Source: Rhizobacter sp. Root1221 (GTDB lineage: Bacteria > Pseudomonadota > Gammaproteobacteria > Burkholderiales > Burkholderiaceae_C). Taken from it: a stretch of DNA of 64,000 nt. The notes below the pieces were generated by a model. The model was not told where the DNA came from and made no database searches. It saw only the letters and a list, made by a program, of their open reading frames with translations. Positions 1-8,531 of the stretch are shown one piece after another; within the stretch, counting starts at the first letter, position 1; every line of letters starts with the position of its first letter. The DNA is taken from assembly GCF_001425785.1 (NCBI RefSeq), contig NZ_LMDI01000013.1:63606-127605 (forward strand), read 5' to 3'. The position numbers were made by a program, and so were the translations under genes.

Positions 1-1214
1 TGTCCGACCTCACCATCGTGCGCACGCTCAACAGCGGCCTGGCGAACAACCCGCACCTCTCCGAGCAGCGTGGGGTGTTCAGCGAACCGCTGGTGTTGTT
101 GCCCACGCGCACCGACGTGCCCGAGCGGTTCTCGCTGCACGTGGGCGACGTGGGGCACTTCATGGTGGTGGGCCCGGCCGGCGCCGGCAAGACCACGTTG
201 ATGAACTTCCTGATCACGCACTGGCAGCGCTATGCACCGTGCCGGGTGATCGTGGTCGACAAGGGGTTCTCCAACTACATCACGCTGAAGGCGCTGGGTG
301 GCGAGTACATCAGCCTGCAGGACGGGCAGGTCGATGCCGCGATGAACCCGGCCCGGTGGATCGCGCGCCCGGCCACGGTGCCGAAGTTCCGCCGCTGGGT
401 CGAACTGGCGTTGCGGGCGTTCGACGACACCCCGCTCACGCCCGAGAACGTGCAGGTGCTCGACAAGGCCATCCTTCTCGCCGCCGGCCAGGGCGGTGCC
501 CACACGCTGTCGAAGCTCTACATGCTGATCGCGGGGCAGGACAAGGCGCTGGCGAGCCGCCTCCATGCGTGGACCCGTGCCTCCGATCGCTATGGCATGT
601 TCTTCGACAACCCGGAGGACCGCTTCGCGCTGTCCGACGTCACCGGCATCGAGGTGGGGGGGCTCCTGGCCGACCACAGCCTCGCGCCGGCCATGCTCGC
701 GTACCTGTTCGAGGTGGTGGAAGAAAAGGTGGACGACGCCACCCGCCCCACGCTGATCTACCTCGAGGAAGCCTGGTACCTGCTGCAGAACGCAGCGTTC
801 CGCCACATGTTCGAAGACTGGATCAAGACCATGCGCAAACGCAACGCGTGCGTGGGCATCGCCACCCAGTCGCTGAAGGACGTGCGTGACAGCCCCATCA
901 GCGCCACGTTGAACGACAACATCAAGACGCGCATCTTCCTGCCCAACCTCCAGGCCTTCGACAGCCGCGACGTGTACCGCGACATGCTGGGCCTGCAGGA
1001 CCACGAGATCGAGGTGATCCGCAACGCACGGCAGAAGCGCGACTACTACATCGTGCAGGACACCCGCCGGCGGCTCGTCGACGTGCAACTGCCGCCCGAG
1101 ATCCTGTCGCTGACCCGCAGCGATGCGCGGGCAAAGAAGATCTTCCAGCGCGAACTGGCGCGTGGTGGTGACAACTGGTTGGCCAGGTACATGCAGGAGG
1201 TGATTCATGGTTGA
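1..1214 (+). CDS. Conjugal-transfer ATPase VirB4/TrbE, 5' truncated by window edge
   Basis: This is the C-terminal half of a VirB4/TrbE-family ATPase, the motor that energises pilus assembly and substrate transfer in type IV secretion at the inner membrane. The reading frame is already open at base 3 with no stop, so the true start lies before the window; about 400 of the usual roughly 800 residues are visible. Walker A is GPAGAGKTTL (bases 172-201) and Walker B is TLIYLEEAW (about 750-776). The later Q-rich motif (GIATQSLKDV) and the terminal region also fit VirB4. Its stop overlaps the start of the VirB5/TrbJ gene by 8 bases, as in trb/virB operons. VirB4 and TrbE are hard to separate without the N-terminus. 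The family call is firm; the subtype is not. Confidence 0.9.
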   Translation, partial: SDLTIVRTLNSGLANNPHLSEQRGVFSEPLVLLPTRTDVPERFSLHVGDVGHFMVVGPAGAGKTTLMNFLITHWQRYAPCRVIVVDKGFSNYITLKALGGEYISLQDGQVDAAMNPARWIARPATVPKFRRWVELALRAFDDTPLTPENVQVLDKAILLAAGQGGAHTLSKLYMLIAGQDKALASRLHAWTRASDRYGMFFDNPEDRFALSDVTGIEVGGLLADHSLAPAMLAYLFEVVEEKVDDATRPTLIYLEEAWYLLQNAAFRHMFEDWIKTMRKRNACVGIATQSLKDVRDSPISATLNDNIKTRIFLPNLQAFDSRDVYRDMLGLQDHEIEVIRNARQKRDYYIVQDTRRRLVDVQLPPEILSLTRSDARAKKIFQRELARGGDNWLARYMQEVIHG

Positions 1215-1980
1215 TGTGAAACGTGCGGTGGCGACGGCGCTGGTCCTGTCGCTCGGTCTGGGCGTGGCGCCCGCGCGGGCCTTCCCGGTCATCGACGCGG
1301 CGAACCTGATCCAGAACTTCATGGCCGCGTACCAGTCCCTCCAGCAGGTGACCACGCTCTATTCGCAACTGCAGACGCAGTGGCAACAGCTTCGAACCAT
1401 GCAGCAGCAGCTCAAGACGATGGACCCGTCGCAGATCGCCGGCATCGTGGGCGACATCACCGGCATCGAGGAGCTGCACCAGATCGAGCGCGCGCTGGCC
1501 GCCCACCGTGACCTGCTCGGTTCGATCAAGAAGGTCAAGGACGGTTTCGACGAGCGGCTCGACACCGCGAAGCTGATGAAACTCACTTGGAAGGAGTACG
1601 TGGCGTGGGAGCAGAACCGCCTCGCCCGGCGGGAGGAGGGCGCGATGGCGAGGGTCAACGCCGAGATCCATGCCATGAAACGCATCGAGAGCGACTACGA
1701 GTTCGCTCGCGAGCAGGCGTCGAAGATCGCCAGCACGTCCGGCACACACGAGGCGGTGCAGCAGATGAACGTGCAGATGAACCGCGTGATCCAGCAGAAC
1801 GCGGAGCTGATGCGCCAGCTGTCAACCGCGTTCGGCCGGGCCACGGCCGAGCGCGAGATGCAGGAGGCCGAAGACAAGGCCCGGGCGAAGGCCCAGGAAG
1901 ACGCCTACCGCGCGGTGGCCGAGGCCGCGCGGGTGGCCGACCGGGCCGCCATCGAAAAATGGTCGGCCGGGCGTCGGTGA
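1207..1980 (+). CDS. VirB5/TrbJ-type conjugation protein
   Basis: A 257-residue secreted protein, probably the minor pilus component VirB5/TrbJ acting in the periplasm or at the pilus tip. Residues 1-25 form a signal peptide ending in an ARA-F cleavage site. The next stretch (FPVIDAANLIQNFMAAYQSL) is characteristic of TrbJ/VirB5 N-termini. The rest is long amphipathic helix rich in Gln and Glu, with coiled-coil character up to an Ala-rich C-terminus. A strong Shine-Dalgarno (AGGAGG) lies just before the ATG inside the end of the VirB4 gene. The stop codon TGA shares its A with the ATG of the next gene. Gene order (VirB4, VirB5, VirB6) supports the call more than sequence identity does. Confidence 0.82.
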   Translation: MVDVKRAVATALVLSLGLGVAPARAFPVIDAANLIQNFMAAYQSLQQVTTLYSQLQTQWQQLRTMQQQLKTMDPSQIAGIVGDITGIEELHQIERALAAHRDLLGSIKKVKDGFDERLDTAKLMKLTWKEYVAWEQNRLARREEGAMARVNAEIHAMKRIESDYEFAREQASKIASTSGTHEAVQQMNVQMNRVIQQNAELMRQLSTAFGRATAEREMQEAEDKARAKAQEDAYRAVAEAARVADRAAIEKWSAGRR

Positions 1981-3335
1981 TGCCAAGGCCCTCTGGCGGC
2001 GCATGGGTCGCACCGGCCGTGTTTGCCCTGTGCCTGCTGTGCCTGGCCCGGCCGGTCGCGGCGGCCGAGGATGCCGCCGCTGCGGCGGCCGCGGTCACCC
2101 ACCTGCGCGACATCTTCCTGCACATCACGTCTGCGATCGACGCCTTCGCGGCCGGCAACGCCGACCTGATCGCCGTGGGCCGGCGTACGGCGGTCACGCT
2201 GTTCGGTGTGCTGCTGGTCTGGGGGCTGGTGAAGTCGTGGATCCTCGGCAAGGGCATGGCCCAATTGCTGCCGGAGTTCATCCAGCCGGTGATCATCCTG
2301 GGCCTGGCGTTCTGGTCCGTCGAGCACCTGGGGCCCACCGTGAAAGCGTCGGTGGAAGCGCTCGGCCTCGTGTTCTCCAGCACGCTGTTCCAGGCCAACG
2401 GCCCGCCCACCGAGGCCGACATCCTCGACCGCATGGCCGCGGCCAGCTTCGAGATCGTCACGGCCACACCCACGCAGGGCGGCAGCTGGGTCAACGTGCC
2501 GAGCCTCGTGGCCCATGAGGCGGTGGGCTTCCTCTACCGGCTCGTGGCGGCCGTCGTGCTCATGCTGGCCGGCGTGATCGCGGCGGGGGTGATGATGATC
2601 GCCAAGGTGCAGACGGCGCTGGCCATCCTGTTTGCCCCGGTCATGATCCCGTGGGCCATGTGGCAACCATCGGCCTTCCTGTTCAATGCCTGGTTGAGCT
2701 TCCTCATCGGCGGGGCCATGCAGGGGGTGATGGCCCTGGCCATCGCGTCGCTGTCCGCCCAGGTGGTCGACCAGGTCGTCGGTGTGGCCAAGTCCATGGG
2801 CACCAACGACGGCATGTCTTTCGTGACGTGCTGTGTCATCCTGCTGATGGCCTTGCTGATCGCGTTCCTGTTCCTGAAGGTGCCGAGCCTGGCCAGCGGA
2901 TTGGTCGGTGGGGCCACCACGAGCCTGGATGGCTGGCGGGCGGTCAGCCATGGCGGGGGGCAGGGGGCTTCCGCGCTCGGGCAGGGGGTGAAGTCCGCGG
3001 GGGGCGCGGCATATCAGTTCGGGAAGGGCGCCTGGCAAGGGTTCGGTCGCATGCCGGCGGGTGCCACCGGGTCGCCCGGTGCCACGGCAACCGGGCGTGC
3101 GCTGCCGGCGCCGCCCTCGGCGCCTCGGGCCTCGGGAATGGCGGGCGGGCTGGGCCACGGGGCCGGCCGGCTGGCCGTAGCGGCGGCCCGTTCGGTGCGG
3201 GGAGGCCCTGCGCCGGCCTATCCATCGGCCGCGCCGACGGTTGCGGGTCCTGCCTCATCGAAGCCGCAGCACAAGCCGTTCCGGCCCAAACCGGGCACGC
3301 GCCCGGTCAACCGCCCCGTGGACCGCGCACCGTGA
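1980..3335 (+). CDS. VirB6/TrbL-type inner-membrane conjugation protein
   Basis: A 451-residue polytopic membrane protein of the TrbL/VirB6 type, which forms part of the inner-membrane channel of a type IV secretion system. The start was set at the ATG overlapping the TGA of the preceding gene (TGATG); a GTG one codon earlier is also possible. A signal-like hydrophobic segment ends at residue 28 (VAAAE). About six hydrophobic spans follow between residues 65 and 310, and then comes a long low-complexity Gly/Ala/Pro tail with basic clusters (FRPKPGTRPVNRP). Long polar tails are common in TrbL. The gene ends by overlapping a small downstream gene by four bases. The family call rests on topology and gene order. 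Confidence 0.82.
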   Translation: MPRPSGGAWVAPAVFALCLLCLARPVAAAEDAAAAAAAVTHLRDIFLHITSAIDAFAAGNADLIAVGRRTAVTLFGVLLVWGLVKSWILGKGMAQLLPEFIQPVIILGLAFWSVEHLGPTVKASVEALGLVFSSTLFQANGPPTEADILDRMAAASFEIVTATPTQGGSWVNVPSLVAHEAVGFLYRLVAAVVLMLAGVIAAGVMMIAKVQTALAILFAPVMIPWAMWQPSAFLFNAWLSFLIGGAMQGVMALAIASLSAQVVDQVVGVAKSMGTNDGMSFVTCCVILLMALLIAFLFLKVPSLASGLVGGATTSLDGWRAVSHGGGQGASALGQGVKSAGGAAYQFGKGAWQGFGRMPAGATGSPGATATGRALPAPPSAPRASGMAGGLGHGAGRLAVAAARSVRGGPAPAYPSAAPTVAGPASSKPQHKPFRPKPGTRPVNRPVDRAP

Positions 3336-3616
3336 GGCCCTCGCTGCTGCGGGCGTTCAAGGAAGTGCTGGCCTGTTACGCCGCCTCGCGGCAGGCGCTG
3401 GCCGCGAATGGCAAGGGGGAACTCGACGACGACGCGTTGGCTGTCCGCTTGCGGCACATCGAGCAGCGCATGGCCGTGCTGCGCGGTGCCCATTGGTCGC
3501 TCGGTGGGTTGGTGTCGTGGCTCGGCAGGCCGGCGTGGCTGCCTCGGCCGGTGGGCCTGTTGCTGCTGCTGGCCGCGGCGTCGTTGCTTGTTCGGTGCGT
3601 GGGGGCGGCCGGTTGA
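3332..3616 (+). CDS. Small single-span membrane protein at the end of the transfer operon
   Basis: A 94-residue protein with a GTG start that overlaps the stop of the VirB6-like gene (GTGA), so it is probably translationally coupled to it. The N-terminal 50 residues are charged and helical (FKEVLACYAASRQAL, then an Asp-rich DDDALAVRL segment). The C-terminus carries one strong hydrophobic span (PVGLLLLLAAASLLVR) ending at residue 94. I do not recognise a family. Its position suggests an accessory conjugation or entry-exclusion role, but nothing in the sequence proves that. No trbF, trbG or trbI homologues follow; the next gene is a metabolic enzyme. Confidence 0.6.
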   Translation: MRPSLLRAFKEVLACYAASRQALAANGKGELDDDALAVRLRHIEQRMAVLRGAHWSLGGLVSWLGRPAWLPRPVGLLLLLAAASLLVRCVGAAG

Positions 3617-3755
3617 TGGCGGGGCAGGGCACGGCTGCCGCGGGCCGGTCGGTGACGTCCGGCAATTTTCCGCAAGCCGGCATACAGTTCGTGATCTGTC
3701 GGCCCCGGCCCCGGCCGGGGCTCTCTCCTCCGACCCACACACAGGACGTCCAGCC

Positions 3756-4736
3756 ATGACCACCGCCCGCGCCATCCGCCTCACCGAATTCGGCGGCCCG
3801 GAAGTGATGCACCTCGACACCGCCGAGGTGCCGGCACCGGCTGCTGGCGAGGTGCAGCTCCGCCAGACCGCCATCGGTTTCAACTTCATCGACGTGTATC
3901 AGCGCATGGGTCGCTACCCGCTGCCGTCGCCCACGGGCCTCGGGCACGAGGCGGCCGGCGTGGTGGACGCCGTGGGTGCGGGGGTGACGGACCTGAAGGT
4001 GGGCGACCGGGTGGTGTACATGAACGCCGGCGTGGGGGCGTACGCCGAGCGGCGCAACGTGCCGGCCGACAAGCTGGTGCTGCTGCCTGCAGGCATCACC
4101 GACGAGGACGCGGCTGCGGTGTTTTTCAAGGCCATGACGGCCCAGTTCCTCGTCAAGAAGACCTACCACGTGCAGCCTGGTGACATCGTGGTGGTGCATG
4201 CCGCCGCCGGTGGGGTGGGGCAGATCCTGTGCCGCTGGGCCAAGGCGCTGGGTGCCACGGTGATCGGCACCGCCGGGTCGGCGGCCAAGTGCGAGGTGGC
4301 ACGGGCCGCCGGGTGCGACGCCGCCGTGGACTACACGCAGGCCGACTGGGTGGCGCAGGTGGTGGCGGCCACCGGCGGGCGCAAGGCCCGCGTGGTGTAC
4401 GACTCGGTGGCGAAGGACACCTTCCTGGGTTCGCTCGACTGCACGGCACCGTTTGGCATGGTGGTGCTGTTCGGGGGCGCCTCGGGCCCGGCACCGCTGA
4501 TCGAACCCGAGCTGCTCAACAAGAAGGGCTGCCTGTTCCTCACGCGGCCCTCGGTGTTCCCGCACAACGCCGACACCGCCACCTTCCGCGCCAACGCGAA
4601 GGATGTGTTCGACGCGATGGCCAGCGGCGCTGTGAGGGCGTCCATCGGCGCGCGTTTCCGGCTGGACCAGGTGGCGGATGCCCACCGGATGGCCGAAGCC
4701 CGAGCGAACGCCGGCGCGATCGTGATGACGCCGTGA
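3756..4736 (+). CDS. qor: NADPH:quinone oxidoreductase (zeta-crystallin type MDR)
   Basis: A 326-residue zinc-independent medium-chain dehydrogenase/reductase, predicted to reduce quinones with NADPH in the cytoplasm. The N-terminal domain has the family pattern (FGGPEVMHLDTAEVP, FNFIDVYQRMGRYP, GLGHEAAGVV). The Rossmann domain has AAAGGVGQILCRWAKALGA, the nucleotide-binding loop of Qor proteins. The zinc-ligand cysteines of alcohol dehydrogenases are absent, as expected. The length matches E. coli QorA (327). The start is the ATG at 3756; the frame stays open further upstream but has no family similarity there. It stands alone: a 139-base gap separates it from the transfer genes, and a decayed gene follows. 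Confidence 0.9.
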   Translation: MTTARAIRLTEFGGPEVMHLDTAEVPAPAAGEVQLRQTAIGFNFIDVYQRMGRYPLPSPTGLGHEAAGVVDAVGAGVTDLKVGDRVVYMNAGVGAYAERRNVPADKLVLLPAGITDEDAAAVFFKAMTAQFLVKKTYHVQPGDIVVVHAAAGGVGQILCRWAKALGATVIGTAGSAAKCEVARAAGCDAAVDYTQADWVAQVVAATGGRKARVVYDSVAKDTFLGSLDCTAPFGMVVLFGGASGPAPLIEPELLNKKGCLFLTRPSVFPHNADTATFRANAKDVFDAMASGAVRASIGARFRLDQVADAHRMAEARANAGAIVMTP

Positions 4737-4855
4737 CGGCGCGAACGCTGTCCACGGTGGGGGCCATGCGGGTCCTGCCGATGGAATGAGCGCAACCTGA
4801 TGCACCGTCTCTGGCGGTGCCAGTCATCCCTCGACCCTTTGGATCGGCCAGGCCC

Positions 4856-5012
4856 ATGGAACTGACACCTCAGGACATTGCCGAACTGACCTCCCTCGAG
4901 GAAGCATGGCGTGGTCGAGCACGCGCGGCGCAGTTCACTGTGGACGAAGGCGCACGGTGTGTGGCGCATGCGGTTTCACCAAGGTACCCCGTACGAGCCT
5001 GAGTCGACATGA
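4856..5012 (+). pseudogene. Collapsed NTF2-like (DUF4440-type) gene remnant
   Basis: The 354-base gap 4737-5090 holds no intact gene but carries both ends of an NTF2-like protein. From the ATG at 4856 one frame reads MELTPQDIAELTSLEEAWR. After a shift of one base near 4915 the next frame reads VEHARRSSLWTKAHGVWRM and then RFHQGTPYEPEST before a stop at 5010-5012. The HARRSSLW ... WRMRFHQGTP ending is typical of DUF4440/SnoaL-like proteins of about 125 residues, and the start resembles their first helix. About 75 middle residues are missing, so this looks like an internal deletion with a frameshift. The family assignment is from memory of the motif. Confidence 0.6.
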
Positions 5013-5090
5013 ATCGGATGCAACGGGACACTCGACCCGATCCACCGGCCGTTTGAGATACTGCCGCGTCCTGCACCGAACGCCCCGCCC

Positions 5091-5879
5091 ATGATTCCCT
5101 TGCCTGTTCGCACCGAGATCCTGCACCGAATCCAGAAGGCCGAAGCCGAGCACGACGTCAAGGTGCTGCTGGCGGTGGAGTCGGGCAGCCGGGCCTGGGG
5201 CTTCGAGTCCCCGAACAGCGACTTCGATGCCCGCTTCATCTACGTGCACCGGCCCGACTGGTACCTCGCCGTGGGCCTGGAAGAGCAGCGCGACGTGATC
5301 GAATACCCGATCGTCGACGACATCGACCTCAACGGCTGGGACCTCCGCAAGGCCTTGCGACTGCTCTGGAAGTCGAACCCTGCGTTTGTCGAATGGGTGC
5401 AGTCACCGATCGTCTACACCCAGGAAGGCCGCTTCGCCGAGGACGCGCGCGCGCTGCTGCCCGATGTGTACCGCTGCGACAGCGGCATCCACCACTACCG
5501 CAGCATGGCCAAGACGAACTACCGGGGGTACCTGAAGGCCGACCAGGTGCCGCTCAAGAAGTACTTCTACGTGCTTCGCCCACTGCTGTCGGTGCGGTGG
5601 CTGGAGCGGTACCAGACCCCGGCGCCCATCGAGTTCGGCAAGCTGCTGGCCCTGGTCGACGAGGGCGGCACGCTGCGCCGCGACATCGACGACCTGGTTG
5701 CCAGGAAACGCGCCGCGCCCGAGCTGGGGCTGACACCGCCGGTGCCCAGCATCGACGCGTTCATCGAGGCCGAATTGGCGCGGCTGGACGCCACGCACGT
5801 GCCGCATGTCAAACGGGGTGAAGTGCTGCCGAAGCTCGACCAGCTTTTTCGAACGGTGTTGCATGACACATGGGCGTGA
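5091..5879 (+). CDS. Nucleotidyltransferase, polymerase-beta fold (RlaP/YcgL-like)
   Basis: A 262-residue predicted nucleotidyltransferase of the RNA-repair-pathway polymerase-beta family (PF10127, RlaP). The signature is GSRAWGFESPNSDFDARFIY near residues 31-50, containing the GS...D.D metal-binding motif of this fold. Further typical segments are DIDLNGWDLRKALRLLWKSN and AKTNYRGYLKADQVPLKKYF. Related proteins transfer nucleotides to unknown RNA or protein substrates; the substrate here cannot be read from sequence. The start ATG follows a poorly conserved leader and agrees with family length (about 250-270). The neighbours are unrelated single genes, so context adds nothing. Confidence 0.8.
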   Translation: MIPLPVRTEILHRIQKAEAEHDVKVLLAVESGSRAWGFESPNSDFDARFIYVHRPDWYLAVGLEEQRDVIEYPIVDDIDLNGWDLRKALRLLWKSNPAFVEWVQSPIVYTQEGRFAEDARALLPDVYRCDSGIHHYRSMAKTNYRGYLKADQVPLKKYFYVLRPLLSVRWLERYQTPAPIEFGKLLALVDEGGTLRRDIDDLVARKRAAPELGLTPPVPSIDAFIEAELARLDATHVPHVKRGEVLPKLDQLFRTVLHDTWA

Positions 5880-5966
5880 ACCTTCCGTCGCCCTTCGACT
5901 GATTGCCTGGGCAGCGGCCCGGCGGCTTTGGCCCGCCTGCGGCCGCCGCCAGACACCGGAGTGCAC

Positions 5967-6470
5967 TTGAACTCTCGCGTCCACATCCGCCCGCCGGCTT
6001 CCACCGACCAGCGCGAGTTCACGCGTTCGGCGCGTGCGAGCTTGAGCCTGCATGGCCCGTGGACCGCCGCGCCGTCGTCTCCGCTGGCGTTTCGGGCCTG
6101 GCTCGACCGCATGGCGCAACCTGGCAACGTTGCGCTGCTCGTCTGCCGGCGCGACAGCGGTCAGATCGTCGGGGTGTTCAACCTGACGAACATCGTGCTC
6201 GGTGCCTTTCGCAGTGCCTACCTCGGCTATTACGCGTTCTCTGGCCACGAGGGGCAAGGCCTGATGCGCGAGGGCCTTCAGGCGGTGGTGCGTCACGCCT
6301 TCGTGGGGTTGAAGCTTCACCGGCTCGAGGCCAACATCCAACCGGACAATGCCCGCTCGCTCGGCTTGGTCAAGGCTTGCGGGTTCCATCAGGAAGGGTA
6401 CTCGCCGCGTTACCTGAAGATCCGCGGGCGCTGGCGGGATCACGAGCGTTGGGCCATGCTGGCTTCGTAG
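5967..6470 (+). CDS. GNAT N-acetyltransferase, RimJ/RimL-like
   Basis: A protein of about 167 residues of the GNAT family, predicted to move an acetyl group from acetyl-CoA to an amino group, possibly a ribosomal-protein N-terminus. The acetyl-CoA loop appears as GHEGQGLMREGLQAVVRHAF. The C-terminal EANIQPDNARSLGLVKACGF is the classic RimJ/RimL motif. I chose the TTG at 5967 because a GGAG sequence lies five bases before it and the protein then begins MNSRVHIRPP, as relatives do. An ATG at 5928 and a GTG at 5961 in the same frame are alternatives. It sits between two unrelated genes and shows no operon partner. Confidence 0.85.
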   Translation: MNSRVHIRPPASTDQREFTRSARASLSLHGPWTAAPSSPLAFRAWLDRMAQPGNVALLVCRRDSGQIVGVFNLTNIVLGAFRSAYLGYYAFSGHEGQGLMREGLQAVVRHAFVGLKLHRLEANIQPDNARSLGLVKACGFHQEGYSPRYLKIRGRWRDHERWAMLAS

Positions 6471-6595
6471 GCGGAATCCACGCAACGCGCGGACAGCGAC
6501 AACCCGCTCGAGACCCCGCCAACCACAACGATCCCGGACAGTCGATCTATCATGTGATTCTCAGGGCCGCCGGGGCCGAAGGAGCGTCGTGAACC

Positions 6596-7033
6596 ATGTC
6601 AACGCTTGAACGTGCCATCGCCATCGCCGCCGAGGCCCATGCAGGGCAAACCGACAAGGCAGGCCAGCCCTACATCCTGCATCCGCTTCGGGTCATGCTT
6701 CGTGTCGAAAGCCCGACCGAGCGGATGGCGGCGGTGCTCCACGATGTCGTCGAGGATTCACCTGTCACGCTCCAACAGTTGGCCACCGAGGGCTTCTCCG
6801 AGGACGTTCTCCATGCAGTCGACGCGTTGACGAAGCGTCCGGGCGAGACGCGGGTGATCGCCGCCCGGCGAGCCGCCGCGAACCCCATCGCACGCACCGT
6901 CAAGCTGGCCGACAACGCCGAGAACATGGATCTCTCCCGGATCAGCAACCCGACACCGAGGGACCATGAGCGCCTGGAAGAGTACAAGCAGGTCCGTGCC
7001 ATTCTGCTGGCGGCGGTCGCGGGAGGCGGCTGA
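6596..7033 (+). CDS. Small HD-domain hydrolase (MESH1/SpoT hydrolase-like)
   Basis: A 145-residue stand-alone HD-domain protein resembling the hydrolase half of RelA/SpoT and small ppGpp hydrolases. Visible metal-site motifs are AAEAHAGQTDKAGQPYILHP (first His), then MAAVLHDVVEDS (the HD dyad followed by ED). The later VKLADNAENMDLSRI has the conserved Asp-Asn pair of SpoT-type hydrolases. No synthetase or TGS domain is present. The likely role is hydrolysis of a nucleotide phosphate such as (p)ppGpp or NADPH; the substrate is inferred from the family only. It lies downstream of the GNAT gene on the same strand with a 125-base gap. Confidence 0.82.
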   Translation: MSTLERAIAIAAEAHAGQTDKAGQPYILHPLRVMLRVESPTERMAAVLHDVVEDSPVTLQQLATEGFSEDVLHAVDALTKRPGETRVIAARRAAANPIARTVKLADNAENMDLSRISNPTPRDHERLEEYKQVRAILLAAVAGGG

Positions 7034-7161
7034 CCCTGTTCGATCGGACAGCACCCGGGATTCCGCCGAATGCCGAGGGCATGCAACGTGGCCCCCCGGC
7101 TCCTTGACCAATGCACGGCCCTGCGGCGCATGCCGCCTTGATTTTTCCAAGGAAGAAACAC

Positions 7162-7632
7162 ATGTCACGTGACACCGAGTTCTCGAACGCCGCGGCCTCG
7201 CTGGGCTACGCGTTCGACGGCGAGATCAAGATCGGCGGCAACTACGTGCCCCTGGTGCGCGACGGTCGCCACGTGTACCTCAGCGGCCAGATCCCGCGCG
7301 TGGGCGATGCGGTGGTGGTCACTGGCCGTGCCGGGGCGGACGTGCCGCTGGCGGCGGCGCAGCTGGCCGCGAAGGTCTGCGTCATGAGGGCGCTGGCGCT
7401 CCTTCAACGTTCGCTGGGCACCCTCGACAAGGTCAGCGCCATCCTGCGGATCACGGTGTACGTGCAGTCGGCAGAAGACTTCACCCAGCAGAGTGAAGTG
7501 GCCGATGGTGCGTCGGAACTGCTGTACCGCATCCTCGGTGCCGCAGGAGCCCACACCCGGACGTCTGTCGGCGTATTCCAGCTGCCGAAGAATGCGACCG
7601 TCGAACTGGACCTCGTGGCTGCCGTAGCGTAG
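7162..7632 (+). CDS. RidA/YjgF family protein
   Basis: A 156-residue RidA-family protein. Canonical members hydrolyse reactive enamine/imine intermediates released by PLP enzymes in the cytoplasm; this subgroup is longer and poorly characterised. Typical family segments are YVPLVRDGRHVYLSGQIPR, the long central helix, and the C-terminal HTRTSVGVFQLPKNATVELD, whose Arg corresponds to the carboxylate-binding residue. The start is the ATG at 7162, preceded by AAGGAAG at good distance. An in-frame ATG at 7111 would add 17 residues unlike the family. The small DUF4287 gene follows after 47 bases and may be cotranscribed. Confidence 0.88.
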   Translation: MSRDTEFSNAAASLGYAFDGEIKIGGNYVPLVRDGRHVYLSGQIPRVGDAVVVTGRAGADVPLAAAQLAAKVCVMRALALLQRSLGTLDKVSAILRITVYVQSAEDFTQQSEVADGASELLYRILGAAGAHTRTSVGVFQLPKNATVELDLVAAVA

Positions 7633-7679
7633 CGGTTCATCCATCGGGCGCCGGGCTGCCCACCTGACGAAAGAGCACC

Positions 7680-7889
7680 ATGCCAGAAGCAGAAAAGGTC
7701 AAAGGTCCCGCCTCCTACTTCCCGTCCATCGAGAAGCAGTACGGCCATCCCATCGCCCATTGGATGACCGTGCTGGCCCAGGCCGGGCCTCTAAAACACA
7801 TGGAGCTGGTGAACTTGCTCAAGGCGCAGCACGAGATGGGGCATGGCCACGCGAACGCGCTGGTGGCGGCCTTCGTTGCCAAGAAGTGA
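7680..7889 (+). CDS. DUF4287 domain protein
   Basis: A 69-residue protein matching the DUF4287 pattern: an N-terminal SYFPSIEKQYGHPIAHWM, then LLKAQHEMGHGHANALVAAF at the C-terminus. Proteins of this family are small, cytoplasmic and of unknown biochemical role, and are often found as single genes in Proteobacteria and Actinobacteria. The gene has its own weak ribosome site (AAAGAG) and lies 47 bases after the RidA-like gene. The length agrees with the single-domain form of the family. Confidence 0.8.
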   Translation: MPEAEKVKGPASYFPSIEKQYGHPIAHWMTVLAQAGPLKHMELVNLLKAQHEMGHGHANALVAAFVAKK

Positions 7890-8016
7890 CGGCGTGTGAC
7901 GCTGGCGCTTGACGGGTCTCCCCCTGGGTGACGCTGCTCCCAGCATGCGGGTCGCGCGCCATGCCTTGTGAAAGAATGGATGTCTCCCTTGTCAACGAAG
8001 CGGGCCTTTCGATCTC

Positions 8017-8364
8017 ATGCGCAACATCCTGTTTGGCAGCGCCGCTGTGAACCATCGCCGCTGGAGGCTGTGCGCATACGGGGTGGTTGCATTGCTCGCC
8101 ATCGTGCTCGGACTGAACCTTTTTGCACCTGAACCGGAACCCGGATCGCCGGGGGTGGAGCCGTTCGTCTACTACCTGATGGTGGCGGTGGGCGGCCTGG
8201 CCATCTACTGGATGAGCCTGCTTCTCAAGCTGTGCGAAGTGCTGGGAATGCATGCGGTGTTCTGGATGCTCCTGTCGGTGACGTTTTTGCCGTTGAGCCC
8301 GGTGATCATCCACATCCTCGTTGCATCCAAGCTCGAGGTGTATTTGAGCGAGGGGGGGACCTGA
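8017..8364 (+). CDS. Small three-span membrane protein, unknown
   Basis: A 115-residue protein with three clear hydrophobic segments: about residues 21-40 (LCAYGVVALLAIVLGLNLF), 52-72 (VYYLMVAVGGLAIYWMSLLL) and 78-103 (GMHAVFWMLLSVTFLPLSPV). The short N-terminus is basic and the C-terminal tail acidic. I do not recognise a family. It is flanked by 127 bases upstream and 167 bases downstream that contain nothing I can name, so it is probably a single transcription unit. Confidence 0.6.
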   Translation: MRNILFGSAAVNHRRWRLCAYGVVALLAIVLGLNLFAPEPEPGSPGVEPFVYYLMVAVGGLAIYWMSLLLKLCEVLGMHAVFWMLLSVTFLPLSPVIIHILVASKLEVYLSEGGT

Positions 8365-8531
8365 CGCCGAACCTCAGGCCTCGGATCCAACGGCCGGCCG
8401 CACCCTTCCGCGGTACATGCACACCCCCGGCGCAGCCGCCTCCCCAACGCGGGGGATGTCCCGCGCGTCCGCCCGCCGGTCCAATCGCCGCCACGACCGG
8501 GCGATTTCCCGGGTGACCCGGGGCACTGCGC

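Noticed and set aside
3700-3724. G+C-rich hairpin GCCCCGG/CCGGGGC after the transfer genes as a terminator
   Set aside because: No T run follows and it may be part of the leader of the quinone reductase; too weak to call.
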